Shown: positions 1 through 12,100 of the stretch, in pieces
Position numbering within the stretch: position 1 is the first letter of the stretch
How the letters are laid out: each line of letters begins with the position of its first letter
Source: Rhynochetos jubatus
Lineage: Eukaryota; Chordata; Aves; Eurypygiformes; Rhynochetidae
Direction: 5' to 3'
Length of the DNA: 64,000 nt
NCBI GenBank assembly: GCA_027574665.1
Contig: CM050690.1
Coordinates: 70,661,433-70,725,432, forward strand
Program-made: the position numbers and the translations under genes
Notes under the pieces: generated by a model
The model's input: the letters and a program-made list of their open reading frames with translations, nothing else
The model's database searches: none
Told to the model about the DNA's origin: nothing

Positions 1-984
1 TGACATTACTTTGTCACAATTTAAATACATTATAGAGAAGTGACTGTCCCAGAACAAAATAAAGTCATTACTGGGTAGGTAATTATTATAAATCCTCCCA
101 TCCATCCAACAAGTCATATGCTATATGAAGGTTATATTTAATTAAATATAATATAATTAATCTTAGTTTACACTATAGATAAAAAATAGACTTTTTACCA
201 AACTGCTAGGTTTCATTTATTTTCTACACCTGCATACAAGAGCAGGCTTCTGTGTTACCCTATGTAAAACACAACCTGGGATAAACAGCAGAATTTTATT
301 TCATATTACACAAACTCACCAAAATAAACACCATTTAAAAATATGCCTCTACTTTTTTTTTTTTAAATGTGGTTTTCATTCAACATTTCATTCTTTATAA
401 AAATCATAAAAGAAAGTATTTTTTCCTAGATGGAAACACTGCAGTAGTTCATTTCTCTAGACAAGAGAAATTTCTTCCCCTTACTTTCCTTAAACCATGT
501 CTGAACACACACATAAAAAAACCCCTCATCTATAGGAACTAAAGGTTGCAAAACTGCTGTTTCTTGGGAAAACTATACGGGGCGCCAGTTTCACCCATTA
601 TGAAATGCAGACCGAATGAAAGCTTGTATACACAAAATACACGATACCTAATTCTCACATTGTCCTACTACACAGACACACACTTTGCGCTGCCTCATTT
701 CATGGTATTAGTGCCCACAACTTTCTGCAAGATTACTATAAAAATGACTAAACATATAGCTCCATTTTTAAGGAAATAAAGCCCTTACAATTTTTTGGAA
801 ATGAATGCTAATATACTGGATATAATTACACATTCTGTCATTTCATTAATTGGCTGCATAGAATTCGATGTAAACACACTATTCTTTCTTAATAGTGTTC
901 TTCGATTAGTTTCCTCTTTGGTGAACTTTGGGATGGGAGCTGGGTAATGGGGAAAAAGGGAAAGGAGCTGGATAAGAACTAAAG

Positions 985-1140
985 GTAAGAGAAAAAGGTT
1001 ACTTACCCATAACTGTAGTTTTGAGTTTTGCTCCGGCAGATTCACACTCTTGGGATGTGTGTGTCTGCTGCTATGGGCTTGGAACGAACTAAAAAAAGAA
1101 GGGCCCATAGCAGGCATCCAAATGCCCCCTAACTGATCCA
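985..1140. repeat. possible ancient interspersed repeat
   Basis: The stretch opens with GGTTACTTACCCATAACTG and has the look of an old amniote interspersed element that begins GGTTACTTACC and carries a CAGATTCACACTC-like segment about 30 bases later. The class is not known to me. In the sense of NIPBL the start reads GGGTAAGTAACC, a good splice donor, so it could act as a cryptic 5' splice site. This rests on remembered similarity only. Confidence 0.3.
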
Positions 1141-3209
1141 ATTATTGGAAATAGAGCTATTACAGCTTCACTTCTTCCTAATTCAAAGAATCCACAGTAA
1201 GATTCCAAAGAAGTGGGTAAAATGGATCCTCAGAGGTAACAAAAATGCAGATACGAGTAGGTTTGTCTCATATAAAAAAATGCTTCTACTGATTTTAAAT
1301 TAAAAAAAAAAAATTATCCTCCCAGTGAAATGGTTAGTGATTAATAATTTCATTACTTTTCTCTCAAACTCCAGAGAACAATGCCTTTTACAAGTAAAAG
1401 TACAACTCCTTAATCTGTTAAGGCAGCTGCATTATATGAAAGTATTTTTTAAGTAGACTCAAATCTAACAATGAAGACACGATACTATGTACGAAAGAAC
1501 TCAAATTAAAATTTAGCAATTCTAAATAAAATAGAAAATTAAAGCAGTTTGAAAAAAGAGTCTCTGAAAAAAAGATGGGTTATTTTCTGGGTTTTTTTTC
1601 CAAGTAATTTTAAAGGTTATCTTCTCTCTTCCCCTTTCTAGTATACTCAGAGCTCCTTGTAACATTAATAGCTTAAATATTTTTTAGTTACAGTATTAGG
1701 AGTTTTTCAGAAAAGTACTACAGATCTTGAGATATAAAACCTGAACGTGAAAATTCATTCAGTAGCAGGTCTGATTCTTGAAGAACAAGAACTTAATGGA
1801 AGTTCAAGGAAAGGTTTGAACTGAAGGTGACTGACTATCTTTGAACTATTTGAATATACACAAAAATAAGCCACTTGATCTGAACAGTGACAAAGCATCA
1901 GTTAATGCAAAGAACTGGGTTATTGAAATAAAACTTCTCCCTCAACACTCTCCCTCTGCAACCAAGGAAAAAAAAGAATTCCTCAGAAGAACAGAAATTC
2001 CTGGGGCATGGTTTTCTAAAAGCCAACAGGATTTCCTGTACTTTGAGGTAGTCGAGTTTGAATGTGAACACAGCACAACTACAATGAATAAGACAGGTTC
2101 AGAGTCTGGGCCTCTGCTTGCTTCAAAAGTATTCAACATCACCGACTACTACAGGAAACTACTGATGGTGACCAGAAGAGAAGAAAGCGCGCATGAAGCT
2201 TCATTATCTTTCTAAAGAAACTACATCATCAAAATATCACAATGCTTCTAAAACAAGGAATGTTCACATGTGATTGTTGTAGAAAAAGATAATCCCTTTC
2301 TGTATCAGCCCTTCTGAAACACATTTCTTCCAACTCAAATAATCTGAATCTTGCTAAATAACAGCTGGATCTATCTGTAATACTACACTACCTTTACAAA
2401 GAGAAGATGTGATCTAGTATTGATTGACAACTTGTTTCTGATGAGGGTACAGAGGCCATTGTGAGAGTGGTCAGTGAAGACCTGAGGTATGTAATTTTCC
2501 ATGGACTTATTTATTTGTGGAGACTATTAAACATAATAGATGCATTAGAATGTAACCTGTGGTGCCAAGTCCCTTGATCTCCAAAGTCTCCAACTATTCC
2601 TTTCATTAACAGATGGAGACATATTACTTGCAAAATTCATCAATACAGAGAAACTTCTTTGATAGAAAAAGTGGGAAGAGAAGACAGACTCCTGTCCTTC
2701 CACATAGAGGACAAGGACGAAACCCACTTTTTCAAACTTGGCAACTGTCTGTCATGAAGAAAAGACCGTATCATCCACTTATTCCAAGATCTAAACAGAC
2801 CAAAAGGATAGAATTATACAAACAGATCTCTGAAAAGTACTCAGATATGAAGCAAAAGGTCTGTATTACAAAAATACTCCTTATGCATGTCTGACACACA
2901 TTAGGTCAAATCTGCCAGATTTTGCATTAGCGATTTTTACATTAAGAATTCCTTTTTCAGAAAGTAAAGCATGCAATCAGGTTCCAAAATGATAGACTGC
3001 TTTTCAAAGAAGAAGGAAATTCTGCAAAAACCTGTGTTAGTTCCACCTCTGAAACAGAGACTGCCTCCCATTTTGACAGTTTTTGATGGAAGCTAAATGT
3101 TTTAACAGTTTTGTTAGAATTAACCATTAATTACAGAAAATACTATAATTACTACAGGGCTCCAATCCCCATTTCCCACTGGTACCAAATATTATAGAAG
3201 GACCCCAGC

Positions 3210-3213
<4 letters not shown>

Positions 3214-3239
<26 letters not shown>
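3214..3239 (+). repeat. poly-A run (26 A)
   Basis: Uninterrupted A run in intron 9. The upstream sequence (ACCAAATATTATAGAAGG) is not a recognisable SINE or retrocopy, so it is recorded as a plain homopolymer. Confidence 0.9.
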
Positions 3240-3241
<2 letters not shown>

Positions 3242-5393
3242 CCTTAGGATTGCCTTAGGCAAGTGTAGCAGTTGTTTTATTTTTAGCAAGAATCCCCCCA
3301 AAAAAGTCCCTGCCTCTCCTCTGGAATAAACAGTTTCACCACACTGCTGGTTCCAAGCCTTGGAAAGAACATGTCATATGCAACCAAAGCCCTACTGTTA
3401 AAAAGAAAGCATCTGAAAACCTTTGATGAAGCACAGCACTATGGAGATTTCATGTTTAAAAGAACAGGACACCAAGCTGCTATAATTACAACAATCCCGA
3501 AGCGTATCAACTTGTAGACATAGTACAAACTTACAAGCAATGTCAAGAGCCTTATAAAAAATAAGGACCATATTTCTCCAAGGTAACAGCTTTTCCAGAA
3601 ATCTGAAGCGAAAAGAGCTTCTGTCTAGCATAGGGGCAACTTAGCAGCAGCAAGTGGTTGTCCCAGTACAAGGCAGCAACTCTTGTACCTGACACAGCAA
3701 CTGCCAGAACTCAGGAAGAAGCAAGACCTGCCAGAGGATGCAGGTAGAAGGGAAACATAAGGTTGGAATCCTTATTTGGGAAGATATTTACAGAGCAGTG
3801 GTGAAGTGGAGAGATCACATTCTGTAAAAATCACTCCTTTCCCCAAAAGAAACAAATCAGCCTGCCCATGGCTATGTAATTATGGTAAACAAACTTTAGA
3901 ACTGAAAGCCAGAACAACGAAGAAAGTGAGCTTGAGTCTTGCACTAAGTGTTTGAAGGCTGCTGTGCACCATTAAAAATACAGGGTATTTTTCCAGATGC
4001 TTCTCAGCTACAATGTGCTGGAGATTCAACTTGAAGTGTGTAGATAAAAGTAGCTTTTGAAGTATTAAGAACAAACCAAAAAGCTCTCCATCAATAAATT
4101 TAAAATTAGAAGAGATTGAAGAGAAGCAACAATTCCCCCATTTCATTAAACTAAAATGAAAAGCCAGTAGAAATCTCCTGAGGTGACCACATATTTTCTC
4201 CATATATTCACAAACAATGTTTTCTAGAAAGGCTTAATTTAGTTACCAAATAAGAGATATCTAAGAAGTTAAACTTTTTAGTAATTGCAACAACCACATT
4301 TACAAACACACACAAACCCTCTCCACCACGACCAGCCCCCACCCCGGCATCTTCAAAACCAAACAAAAAAAAATCTTTGAATAGGCAGAAAATTCGTGCT
4401 CTCTCTGTTGGTTAAAGACCCAAACTGTATGTAGATTCATTTGTGTCCATGCAAGTATGCCCAAAATCGATCGCTTTGACCTACAAGATTCCAAAATCAG
4501 AACATACACCATTTTCTACTCTGCAAGATTTTTCTTGGGTGTATCTAATAAATAAGCATTATACCACAAAGGATTTTTTCTCAGAAGATAAACACAGTGC
4601 AGAGCAAGCTTCTGAAAAATCATAATCTTAACTTATCACTATCTGATTTATAAAATACATCTTATCTTCCAAGATTTACATGTAAGCTTTGCATCTACTT
4701 TTAAATCTCTGAAGTCTAAGACCTTCAAACCAGTTAACACCAGAAAAAAGCAAACCAAAACTACCCAAAAAGGACAGATTAAATGGAATCAGTTAAGACA
4801 AGCAGTACAGCTACTGAAGTGTAACGAAAACATTTTAGAAGCTCATCTGGTTCTGTGCTAGAGATCATGTAGATATATGGTAGTTCTCTAAAGCTTATTA
4901 TGCCTTCATACTAATGAATATCCAGTTGAACAAATATTGGAGACAACATAGTAGTATATATTACCCAATCGTTACACTGCCTTTAAAAGAATAGATGTGA
5001 TTCTTCCTCCTTTGAACCTCCTTCACATCAGGTTCAAATGGAGATATGAATAGATATGGAATAAATTAGGCAACATGGATACTTAATTAATAATTAAACT
5101 ACCAAAACTTATTACAAATTTTGACTTATGGTACTGCTGGGATTTTAGAAACTATAAACAACATCAATTGTACTTCATTCAGTCTCATGGTTCAAAACAA
5201 GAGTACCTTAAAATTTTTATGAAACATAAGAACTTCACTTTCCATCTATTAAGACCCCAAATAAAGAATACCAGATATTAAAAATATGTATATATGAGAT
5301 TACAGTTCATTGTTGGAGGGGAATGGAGATGAATGTCACAGAAGAACCTACACTGAGTAAACAGAATTAAACTATGTGACAATGACAGGAAGT

Positions 5394-5469
5394 TTATATA
5401 TATATATATATATGAGATTTATATACATATATATATTTATATAATATATAGTGTATATACACACACACA
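5394..5469. repeat. AT/GT microsatellite next to exon 9 donor
   Basis: A run of TA dinucleotides with a few interruptions ends in an AC repeat at 5457-5469. In the direction of NIPBL transcription it starts about a dozen bases after the exon 9/intron 9 junction as a GT repeat and then becomes TA-rich. Confidence 0.95.
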
Positions 5470-5479
5470 ATCCTTTTAC

Positions 5480-6112
5480 CTTTATCTTGCACTTCTTTTG
5501 AAAATCGCTCCCTTTCAATAGCTGATTCACGTTCTATCCGCTCAATTTCAGCCAATGCATCCAATTCTACTTCATCATATGACGTTATAGTTCCTTGTTG
5601 CGAAACCTGTTGCTGTGTCTGTACAACAGGAGTTTGAGGTTGTTTTGCAGCAACTGAAGTGTTCTGTTGTAAAACAGGCACTTGTTGTGCCTGAAGGAAA
5701 GCTGTCTGTTCATGCTGCGGCAAACACTGAGCAGCGTTTAGTGGGCGGTTAACATCCTGTGGAGTAACGGGTGTTTTAGAAGTCTGTCCTGGGTACTGCA
5801 CATTAAAAGGAATATCACCCTCTGACACACTGCTGTTTTCCAAACCAGAAAGCATATCATCCTGCTGGTCCATATCCGAAGATCTTACACGAGAGAGTCT
5901 TAATGTAAGCTTAGTGGAGTCCTTGGAAGGAGAACTAATGATATCATACATTGCAGCTTTTTCAGTCTGGTCTTTTTCATCCTTGCCTAACTTCATTTTC
6001 TTTTGTTTCTTTTGCTTTCTTTCTGGAGAATCTAACAATATGTCTGGGGGAACATCTCTAGGTGATGAATAAGGTGGAGGCTGAGATTGTTGGATTAAAG
6101 GTTGTCTTGATC
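5480..6112 (-). CDS. NIPBL: NIPBL exon 9
   Basis: 633 nt, codons 290-501 (last codon split). It begins [21 protein letters not shown] basic cluster [17 protein letters not shown] (about 320-336) may serve as a nuclear localisation signal. [20 protein letters not shown] follows, then a Gln-rich stretch (about 410-465). The exon ends in the charged segment [18 protein letters not shown] plus [14 protein letters not shown]. The TITS insertion-like stretch before YDEVEL accounts for +6 nt relative to the 627 nt I remember for human. The acceptor is TATTATTCTAG. The donor GTAAAA lacks G at +5 and is followed almost at once by a GT/AT microsatellite. Read-through would add about 28 residues before an intronic stop. 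Confidence 0.97.
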
Positions 6113-9100
6113 CTAGAATAATAATTCAGAAAAACTGAACAGTTATGTTGTTTCATGTTTATATAAAATCACACTAAATATTACCTCTATAATTTTAATG
6201 TGTATTTCTATATATATATATATTTATAAAAGATCTAAATAAGATTGGTAGGAAGCACATAATTCCTAGATCATGATGTAATCCAGAGAGTTACAGTGGA
6301 TTTCCTAGAAATTTTAGCAGTACGCTGCAGGTAGAGAAGGGATCATTTCAGAGAAGATGGAACAAAATAACCCACCACCAAGAAAAGAAAAAAAAATTAA
6401 AATAGTACCTGCAGGTTCAGATTATCAGCTATTAGAAAATGAACAATGAAAGCAAGTTGACTGCAGAAAAAGGAAAGATCAAAAAGATTCTTCATAAGGT
6501 CCAGTGATAAACACTTAATGATCAGTGTATAGGCATTAGCCATTCCAGTGACACATTTTTAATAAAAAAAAATTTCAAAAATCAAAACATATACAACCTT
6601 CTTAAATTTGATTCTGACAGGCAATTTTCAATTTTTTTTTTAAATTTATTTTAGGTAAAGTCGTTCCAACCTCCTCCACTCATTACTATCTAGAAAACAC
6701 TAATTTTCTTAAGGCATTTTTCTACCATTCCTTGCCTACCTCCCCCTCCCCCTTTTTTTAGATGTATGAATTCTTAATTCTACATGCATGCATTCCAGGC
6801 TTTGAGTGTATCTAGAGAAATTTTTAAAAGATAACATTTTTCATTAAAAACATTCTCCAACTAATGACATTTAAATTTTTTCTTCCTCAACTTAAACCAG
6901 CTCCCCATAACTGTTAGTCCAGCAAAAAGCTTTGAGAAGTGAGGAAGCTTTTCAACCTGTGCCAATTATAATTTTGAACTATAATTTTTGGCTTAAAAAG
7001 GAATACTGGGCATGGGGGTGTGTGGAGAACAGCCTACTGGCTGGAACAATATGGCCAGCCTCCTCTTGTTAAAGCAAACGTTTATCAGATTCCATTCATC
7101 CATTGGGGAATACTGATCTTCAGAAAGCAGTGACTGAGATTCTTACTCATTCTGGTTCAGGCCATTGTAGGTCAGTACTTCTAACAACAACCAAAAACTA
7201 ATTGGAATACAGGTCCCCATGTGCTTCACTCAAAAAATACCACTAAACCAGAAAGCAGCTTTATTCTGCGGCTCAAATTTCTACCTGATATTTTAAGAAA
7301 TATTAATAATCATTAAACAACATACTGACCTGAGATGAAAAAAAGCATGGATACATCTAGCAGAGCTTCAATTGACATGAAAGGACTACCCTTACTGATG
7401 ACTTCTTTGAACAGACTGCTATACTTATTTTCTCACCCTAGTACACTCTGTGAGAAGTTCTCTAAGTTCTGTATGTAGACAGCAGGGTACAAAATGGATT
7501 TATCTAACCCCTTCTTGACCATCAGCAACAACTCCATCCCCATGCTGGGAAGCTCTGTTTTGACTCGTTTTGACTCATTCTGATTCTCAAGATCCTTCCT
7601 CTACTCCCTCAAATTCCATAACACATTCAACCACCAGCACTGAAGTCCTGGCTACACCCTACGAAGATCTCCCACTTGCCTTTCACCACAGATTCCTATT
7701 CTTGTGATGCTCCCCCAAGCTCGTTTACTGTCTCTTCTGGCAACTAGTGTCAGTGTAATATATAGCAAAAATTGTTAGCTACCTATTTCTTTTATGGTAG
7801 TGAGTAACATTCAGGAAACACAAGCTGTGTTTTGAGGCAGCTCAAAACTTTTCAAAGAGATCTTACTGACTTGTTAATCTTGAATTATCTCTTTTGAAGT
7901 TGCAACAATGGAACATTTACTGGTTTTCACAGTTACACTTCAAACAGAGGACAGATTTTGTTCCCCCTTGTCCTAAACTTTTAAGTAAATATGACAAGAT
8001 TGTTCTGATTTGCTACTAATTTGGTATTTGTCATGCTGAAAAATAACACTACAGCAACAGATAAGGTGGTTCTTTTTATCTGGAGGAGGTCAGAAGGATT
8101 TCGGTGCATTCCATTGAATATGCTTAGAACTGAGGAAATGAAGAAACACAAAAATAGTTTTCCCTCTCCTAGGCAGCACTACGAATAGGTATTTTAAAGT
8201 ATCTTCCTCCTGAATGAAATTCCTGAAGAGCATTGATAGTAAGGCCTATATGCTGCATTTGAAGCATCTATGTTCTGGCAATAACTTCACATATTCCTGA
8301 GATGTCTAATGATGGTTAAGCCTCTGGCAATAAGGAGGTTTAGAAGTTACAACGTCTATGTGCTGACGTGAAAAGATATTGAAAAAGATGAAGCATGCTG
8401 GAACAGTTTCACTCTACAACAGACATCGGCCGTTTTGAACAGGTATCACACGTTGAACATGTATCACATCCTGTTGGATGCTTAGACTTCAGACAAAACC
8501 CGTATACAAAGAGCGTTGCTCCTACTACTGTTGAAGTCAGTCTGGCATATTTCCTACAGGAAAATGCTTAAGCCACTAGAAGCCTCAGAACAAAGCTCTT
8601 ACAAGACCTGCTGATAACAGAAGAAATGATTTTGTGGAAAGGATACACCGAAACAGGTACAATCTGGTTTGCTGAACCAGTCGAGATTCCAAGGTGGAGA
8701 AGGTTTGTTCTACAGAAGGCTGTCAATGTCGTAAATCATACACTGATCTTCAGAAATGATCTTTGGGAATGAACCAAACTTCATAATTTTCTTTTAGAAC
8801 AGAGAAATACATAGGCAGCTTTTGAGTCTAAATCTAGGGCTGTGCGGTAATTCAGGAGAAAAATATCTGACTTTCTGTAGTTGGTCTTCCATAGTATCAG
8901 TAACAGAACTTAGTGCAGCCTCTTTTTATATGGCAGGAATACGTAAAACTTGTGAGATAAAAAGAGATTCTCCACTGATTTGGAAAGGTCATCGTATCTT
9001 TACTGAACAGCAAATACCAATGGTCAATCTGCTAACACCGAATGTAGCTGAGAAGCAGGTAACATCATCAGGAAACAAGGCCTCTACCAAGAACAAAACC

Positions 9101-12100
9101 ACCCATCCACAATACCTTCACAGTTGTCCAGTATCAGTCATCCTGAGCACACATGATAATCCTGGGACTGGCTGTCCGTATTAATTAGTTTTCCTACTGA
9201 TTCCTAGTGGTAGATGGCACTGAGTACCGAAGAAGTTTTATCAACTGCTATAAGCAATTTGTAACCCCCTTTTTCTGTGACTCGACTCATTTCTTATCAA
9301 ATCCTTTGTAATGCAAGCAACTGTAAAATGCATTGCATTGACAGTGACTTAGCCTTCATAAAAATTCATAAAGTTTCAGTATCACTTCTGTTTGTTTACC
9401 CCTGGAATGGCTTCACTTGCTCATTGTGCATCAGTAACTTGGGTATTGAACGAAAAAGCTTCTATTCAGAAGACTGCACACATCACTGACATCTTCATCT
9501 TAGAGTTTTTGTCTGCACACTTTCTAACCACAGTACTCGCATCTTATTTGAGCATTCACGATAACGTCTCTGATCATCTGTCGTGGTTTAACTCCAGCTG
9601 GCAAAATACCACAAAGCCACTCTCACAAATCTCCCTCCCCTCCTCTAGTGGAGGGGAAGAATCAGAGGAAAAAGAAATAAGGGAACTCATAAAACTGAGC
9701 TAAGAACTATTTACTAATTAACTCTAAATTAATATATACAAGTACTACTAATAATAAATAATTAAAATAATAGAAAATAAAACATATGATACAGTATGAT
9801 ACCATATAATACAATTTCTCACCACCCACTGACCAATGCACAACCAGGTGCTGAGTAGTGAGTCAGACCCAGAGAGCCCAAGAACTGCAGCCCAAGAGCT
9901 ATCTCAGCCGAGAGCCGCAGCCCGAGGGTTGGAGCCCAAGGGCTGTCGCAGCAGACTCTGAACAAACCCTATCAGCAATAGCACAACCGGGAAAATTAAA
10001 CAAACCCAGCAACTCCCTCAGGAGCGAGCCAGCACAGGAGTTAGCAAAGCAGCTAACGCGGGAGTCGGGGCGCGTTAGCAAGTGCCCGGGAGTAAACGAG
10101 AAAGAGAGTAAGGGAGAGAGCAATGGCTCCAGGACCCCTTCCTTGCCTAAGCCCCAAGTGTGACATACTATGGAATTAAATACTTCCTTGGTCAGTTTGG
10201 GTCAGGTGTCTTAACTGTGTGTCCTCTACACTGCCTGCAGTGAGACAGTGAGACCTGGGAACGCAGCTGCAGTATCAGAAGCCAAGGAAGTCCTTGAATT
10301 CAGTGCAGGCATCCCCAGTGCCAGCTATGAACTTATCAGTGCTGCTCTCTGCATCCAGAAACACAGCTCCCTAGCAGCCACGGTAAAGAGAGGTAACTCT
10401 TTTCTAACTGAATCCAGCATATCATCTCTGAGCCTCTTCAGAAAAAGGACCATTTGCCTTTCATAGCTGATGCACCGAAGTCACAACACTGACCACACTC
10501 TTTGTGTGATCCACATGGTTAAAAAAAAACCCAAAAAACTATTAAGGTTACCAGGAACTTAGGATTCACATATTTTACAAAGTTTCAAGAATTATGAGCT
10601 TTCCACTTGCACAACAACTTCCAAAGGGCCATTCAAAACAGTATCTTCATATTCCTTTAATTCCCTTGCAGCTAAAGGCTCTCAGATGTTGACAGGAAGT
10701 CTTTCACCCATTTTACATCCTCTGTAGCAGAAGTATTGTTCTTTATGCATGAAAGTTGCAAAAAACCACTAGTGAACAAATTAAAACTAATGTCTGATAC
10801 TTGTTTCATAGCACATGGGATAGAAATTTCATGAACATTCAAGTGCTACACCTGCTTAAAATCATAGCAAAGTGATTCTCAAGACTCCAGTAACACTATT
10901 TAAGTGGGGACCAAAGTGTTGTACAAACCTGGACACAGTATTCCAGACTTTTTACTGGAAAAGTCCTTGGAAACAGAGGGCTTATGGAATGAATATGTGC
11001 TCCATGTGGATTATTAGACTTTACATCTGAGTAATTATACTGTAAATAAGTTCCTAAAGGATAAAGCTGAAGAAGGAGAAAAGAACCAGAGCATCTATAT
11101 TGGATTCTCTGATGTTTGTCTGTTGGAAAAGCTTAGAACTTGGTGACGACAGAATCTGGGGAACACACTACTGCCAAAATATTTAAGACTGTGGTTATAG
11201 TACATGGAAGCATGTAATTTTTTTAATTTAATATGATCCTATTTACTACTTTCACATAAATGGAATGTGTTCATGAAAATGGGATCAGACAAATTCACCC
11301 TGGAACTCTGGCTAAAGCAATCTCAAAATTGGTAAGAGCCATCTTGAGAATCTGTGCCTCCAGCAGACTGAAAAACCGTTCCTTCAAAAGGATGGTAAAG
11401 TACTGCCCAGAGTATTACACATGGTCTGTATGATTTAAGTACATACTAGAAGAATGATTTCTCTGTAAGGATTGAGCTAATAAGAGATGGTATTCCAAAG
11501 TGACTTTGTTAAGTATCATCAAATCAAAATAATTTCATTCCATAAAGCAGCAGGTCTTGCAGATTAGAGAACTAAATGCCATATCTGGACTTTAGCATGG
11601 CTTTCTATATAGTTTCTCATAACAATTTCACTTACAAGCTGGGGAAGTATGATATAGGAAAAAAAAGGTGAGATTGCAGTATATCCTATTGCAAAACTAT
11701 TCCATTGTTCATGGTAAAAATGGATGAAAGGAGTATAGGTGAACAAGTGCCGCTTTCCAGAGAACTGTCTTAAGAACAGCAGATTAAAACAGTTGTCATT
11801 AATAAGATACTGTGTAACAGAATTTGAGAGTATTTTATTAATCTAAAGATCATAGCAGCTTTTGGTATTGAGTCTTTGAGAGAGAGGCCCACAACTGCTT
11901 TTAAAACCAGCATCAAAATTACAATTTTCTGTACTAATTCGAATAAACGTTTGAAACAAAAGGAATTTAGTGAGAAGCACCACAAACTTTTTATTCACCT
12001 GAGAAAGAGCAATTGCAAGAATACGAGAGGAAGATAAATGAGCTCTGAAGAAAAACAACAATATGTTTAAAACAACTTGCAATATGAATCTAAGTTATCA

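Larger units (their letters stand above)
1..5479 (-). other. NIPBL intron 9 (partial)
   Basis: AT-rich sequence between the exon 9 donor and the window edge. I looked on the minus strand for the large, Lys/Pro/Glu-rich exon 10 and did not find it, so it lies outside. Visible contents are an AT/GT microsatellite at 5394-5469, an A-run at 3214-3239 and a possible old interspersed repeat near 985-1140. The small open frames (for example 1841-2215, 2613-2894, 3880-4203) have no recognisable product. Confidence 0.75.

Noticed and set aside
1841..2215. 124-residue open frame in intron 9 as a possible NIPBL exon 10
   Set aside because: It is on the wrong strand, and no Lys/Glu/Pro-rich repeats typical of exon 10 appear on either strand left of exon 9.
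3214..3239. A-run as the tail of a processed retrocopy
   Set aside because: No coding or SINE-like body or flanking duplication upstream.
8822..9184. 120-residue open frame on the plus strand
   Set aside because: No recognisable domain, the opposite strand is also largely open, no splice or promoter context, and it lies within NIPBL intron 8.
9858..10163. 101-residue open frame with Ser/Glu-rich sequence
   Set aside because: It lies entirely inside the solo LTR at 9579-10420 and has no known product.
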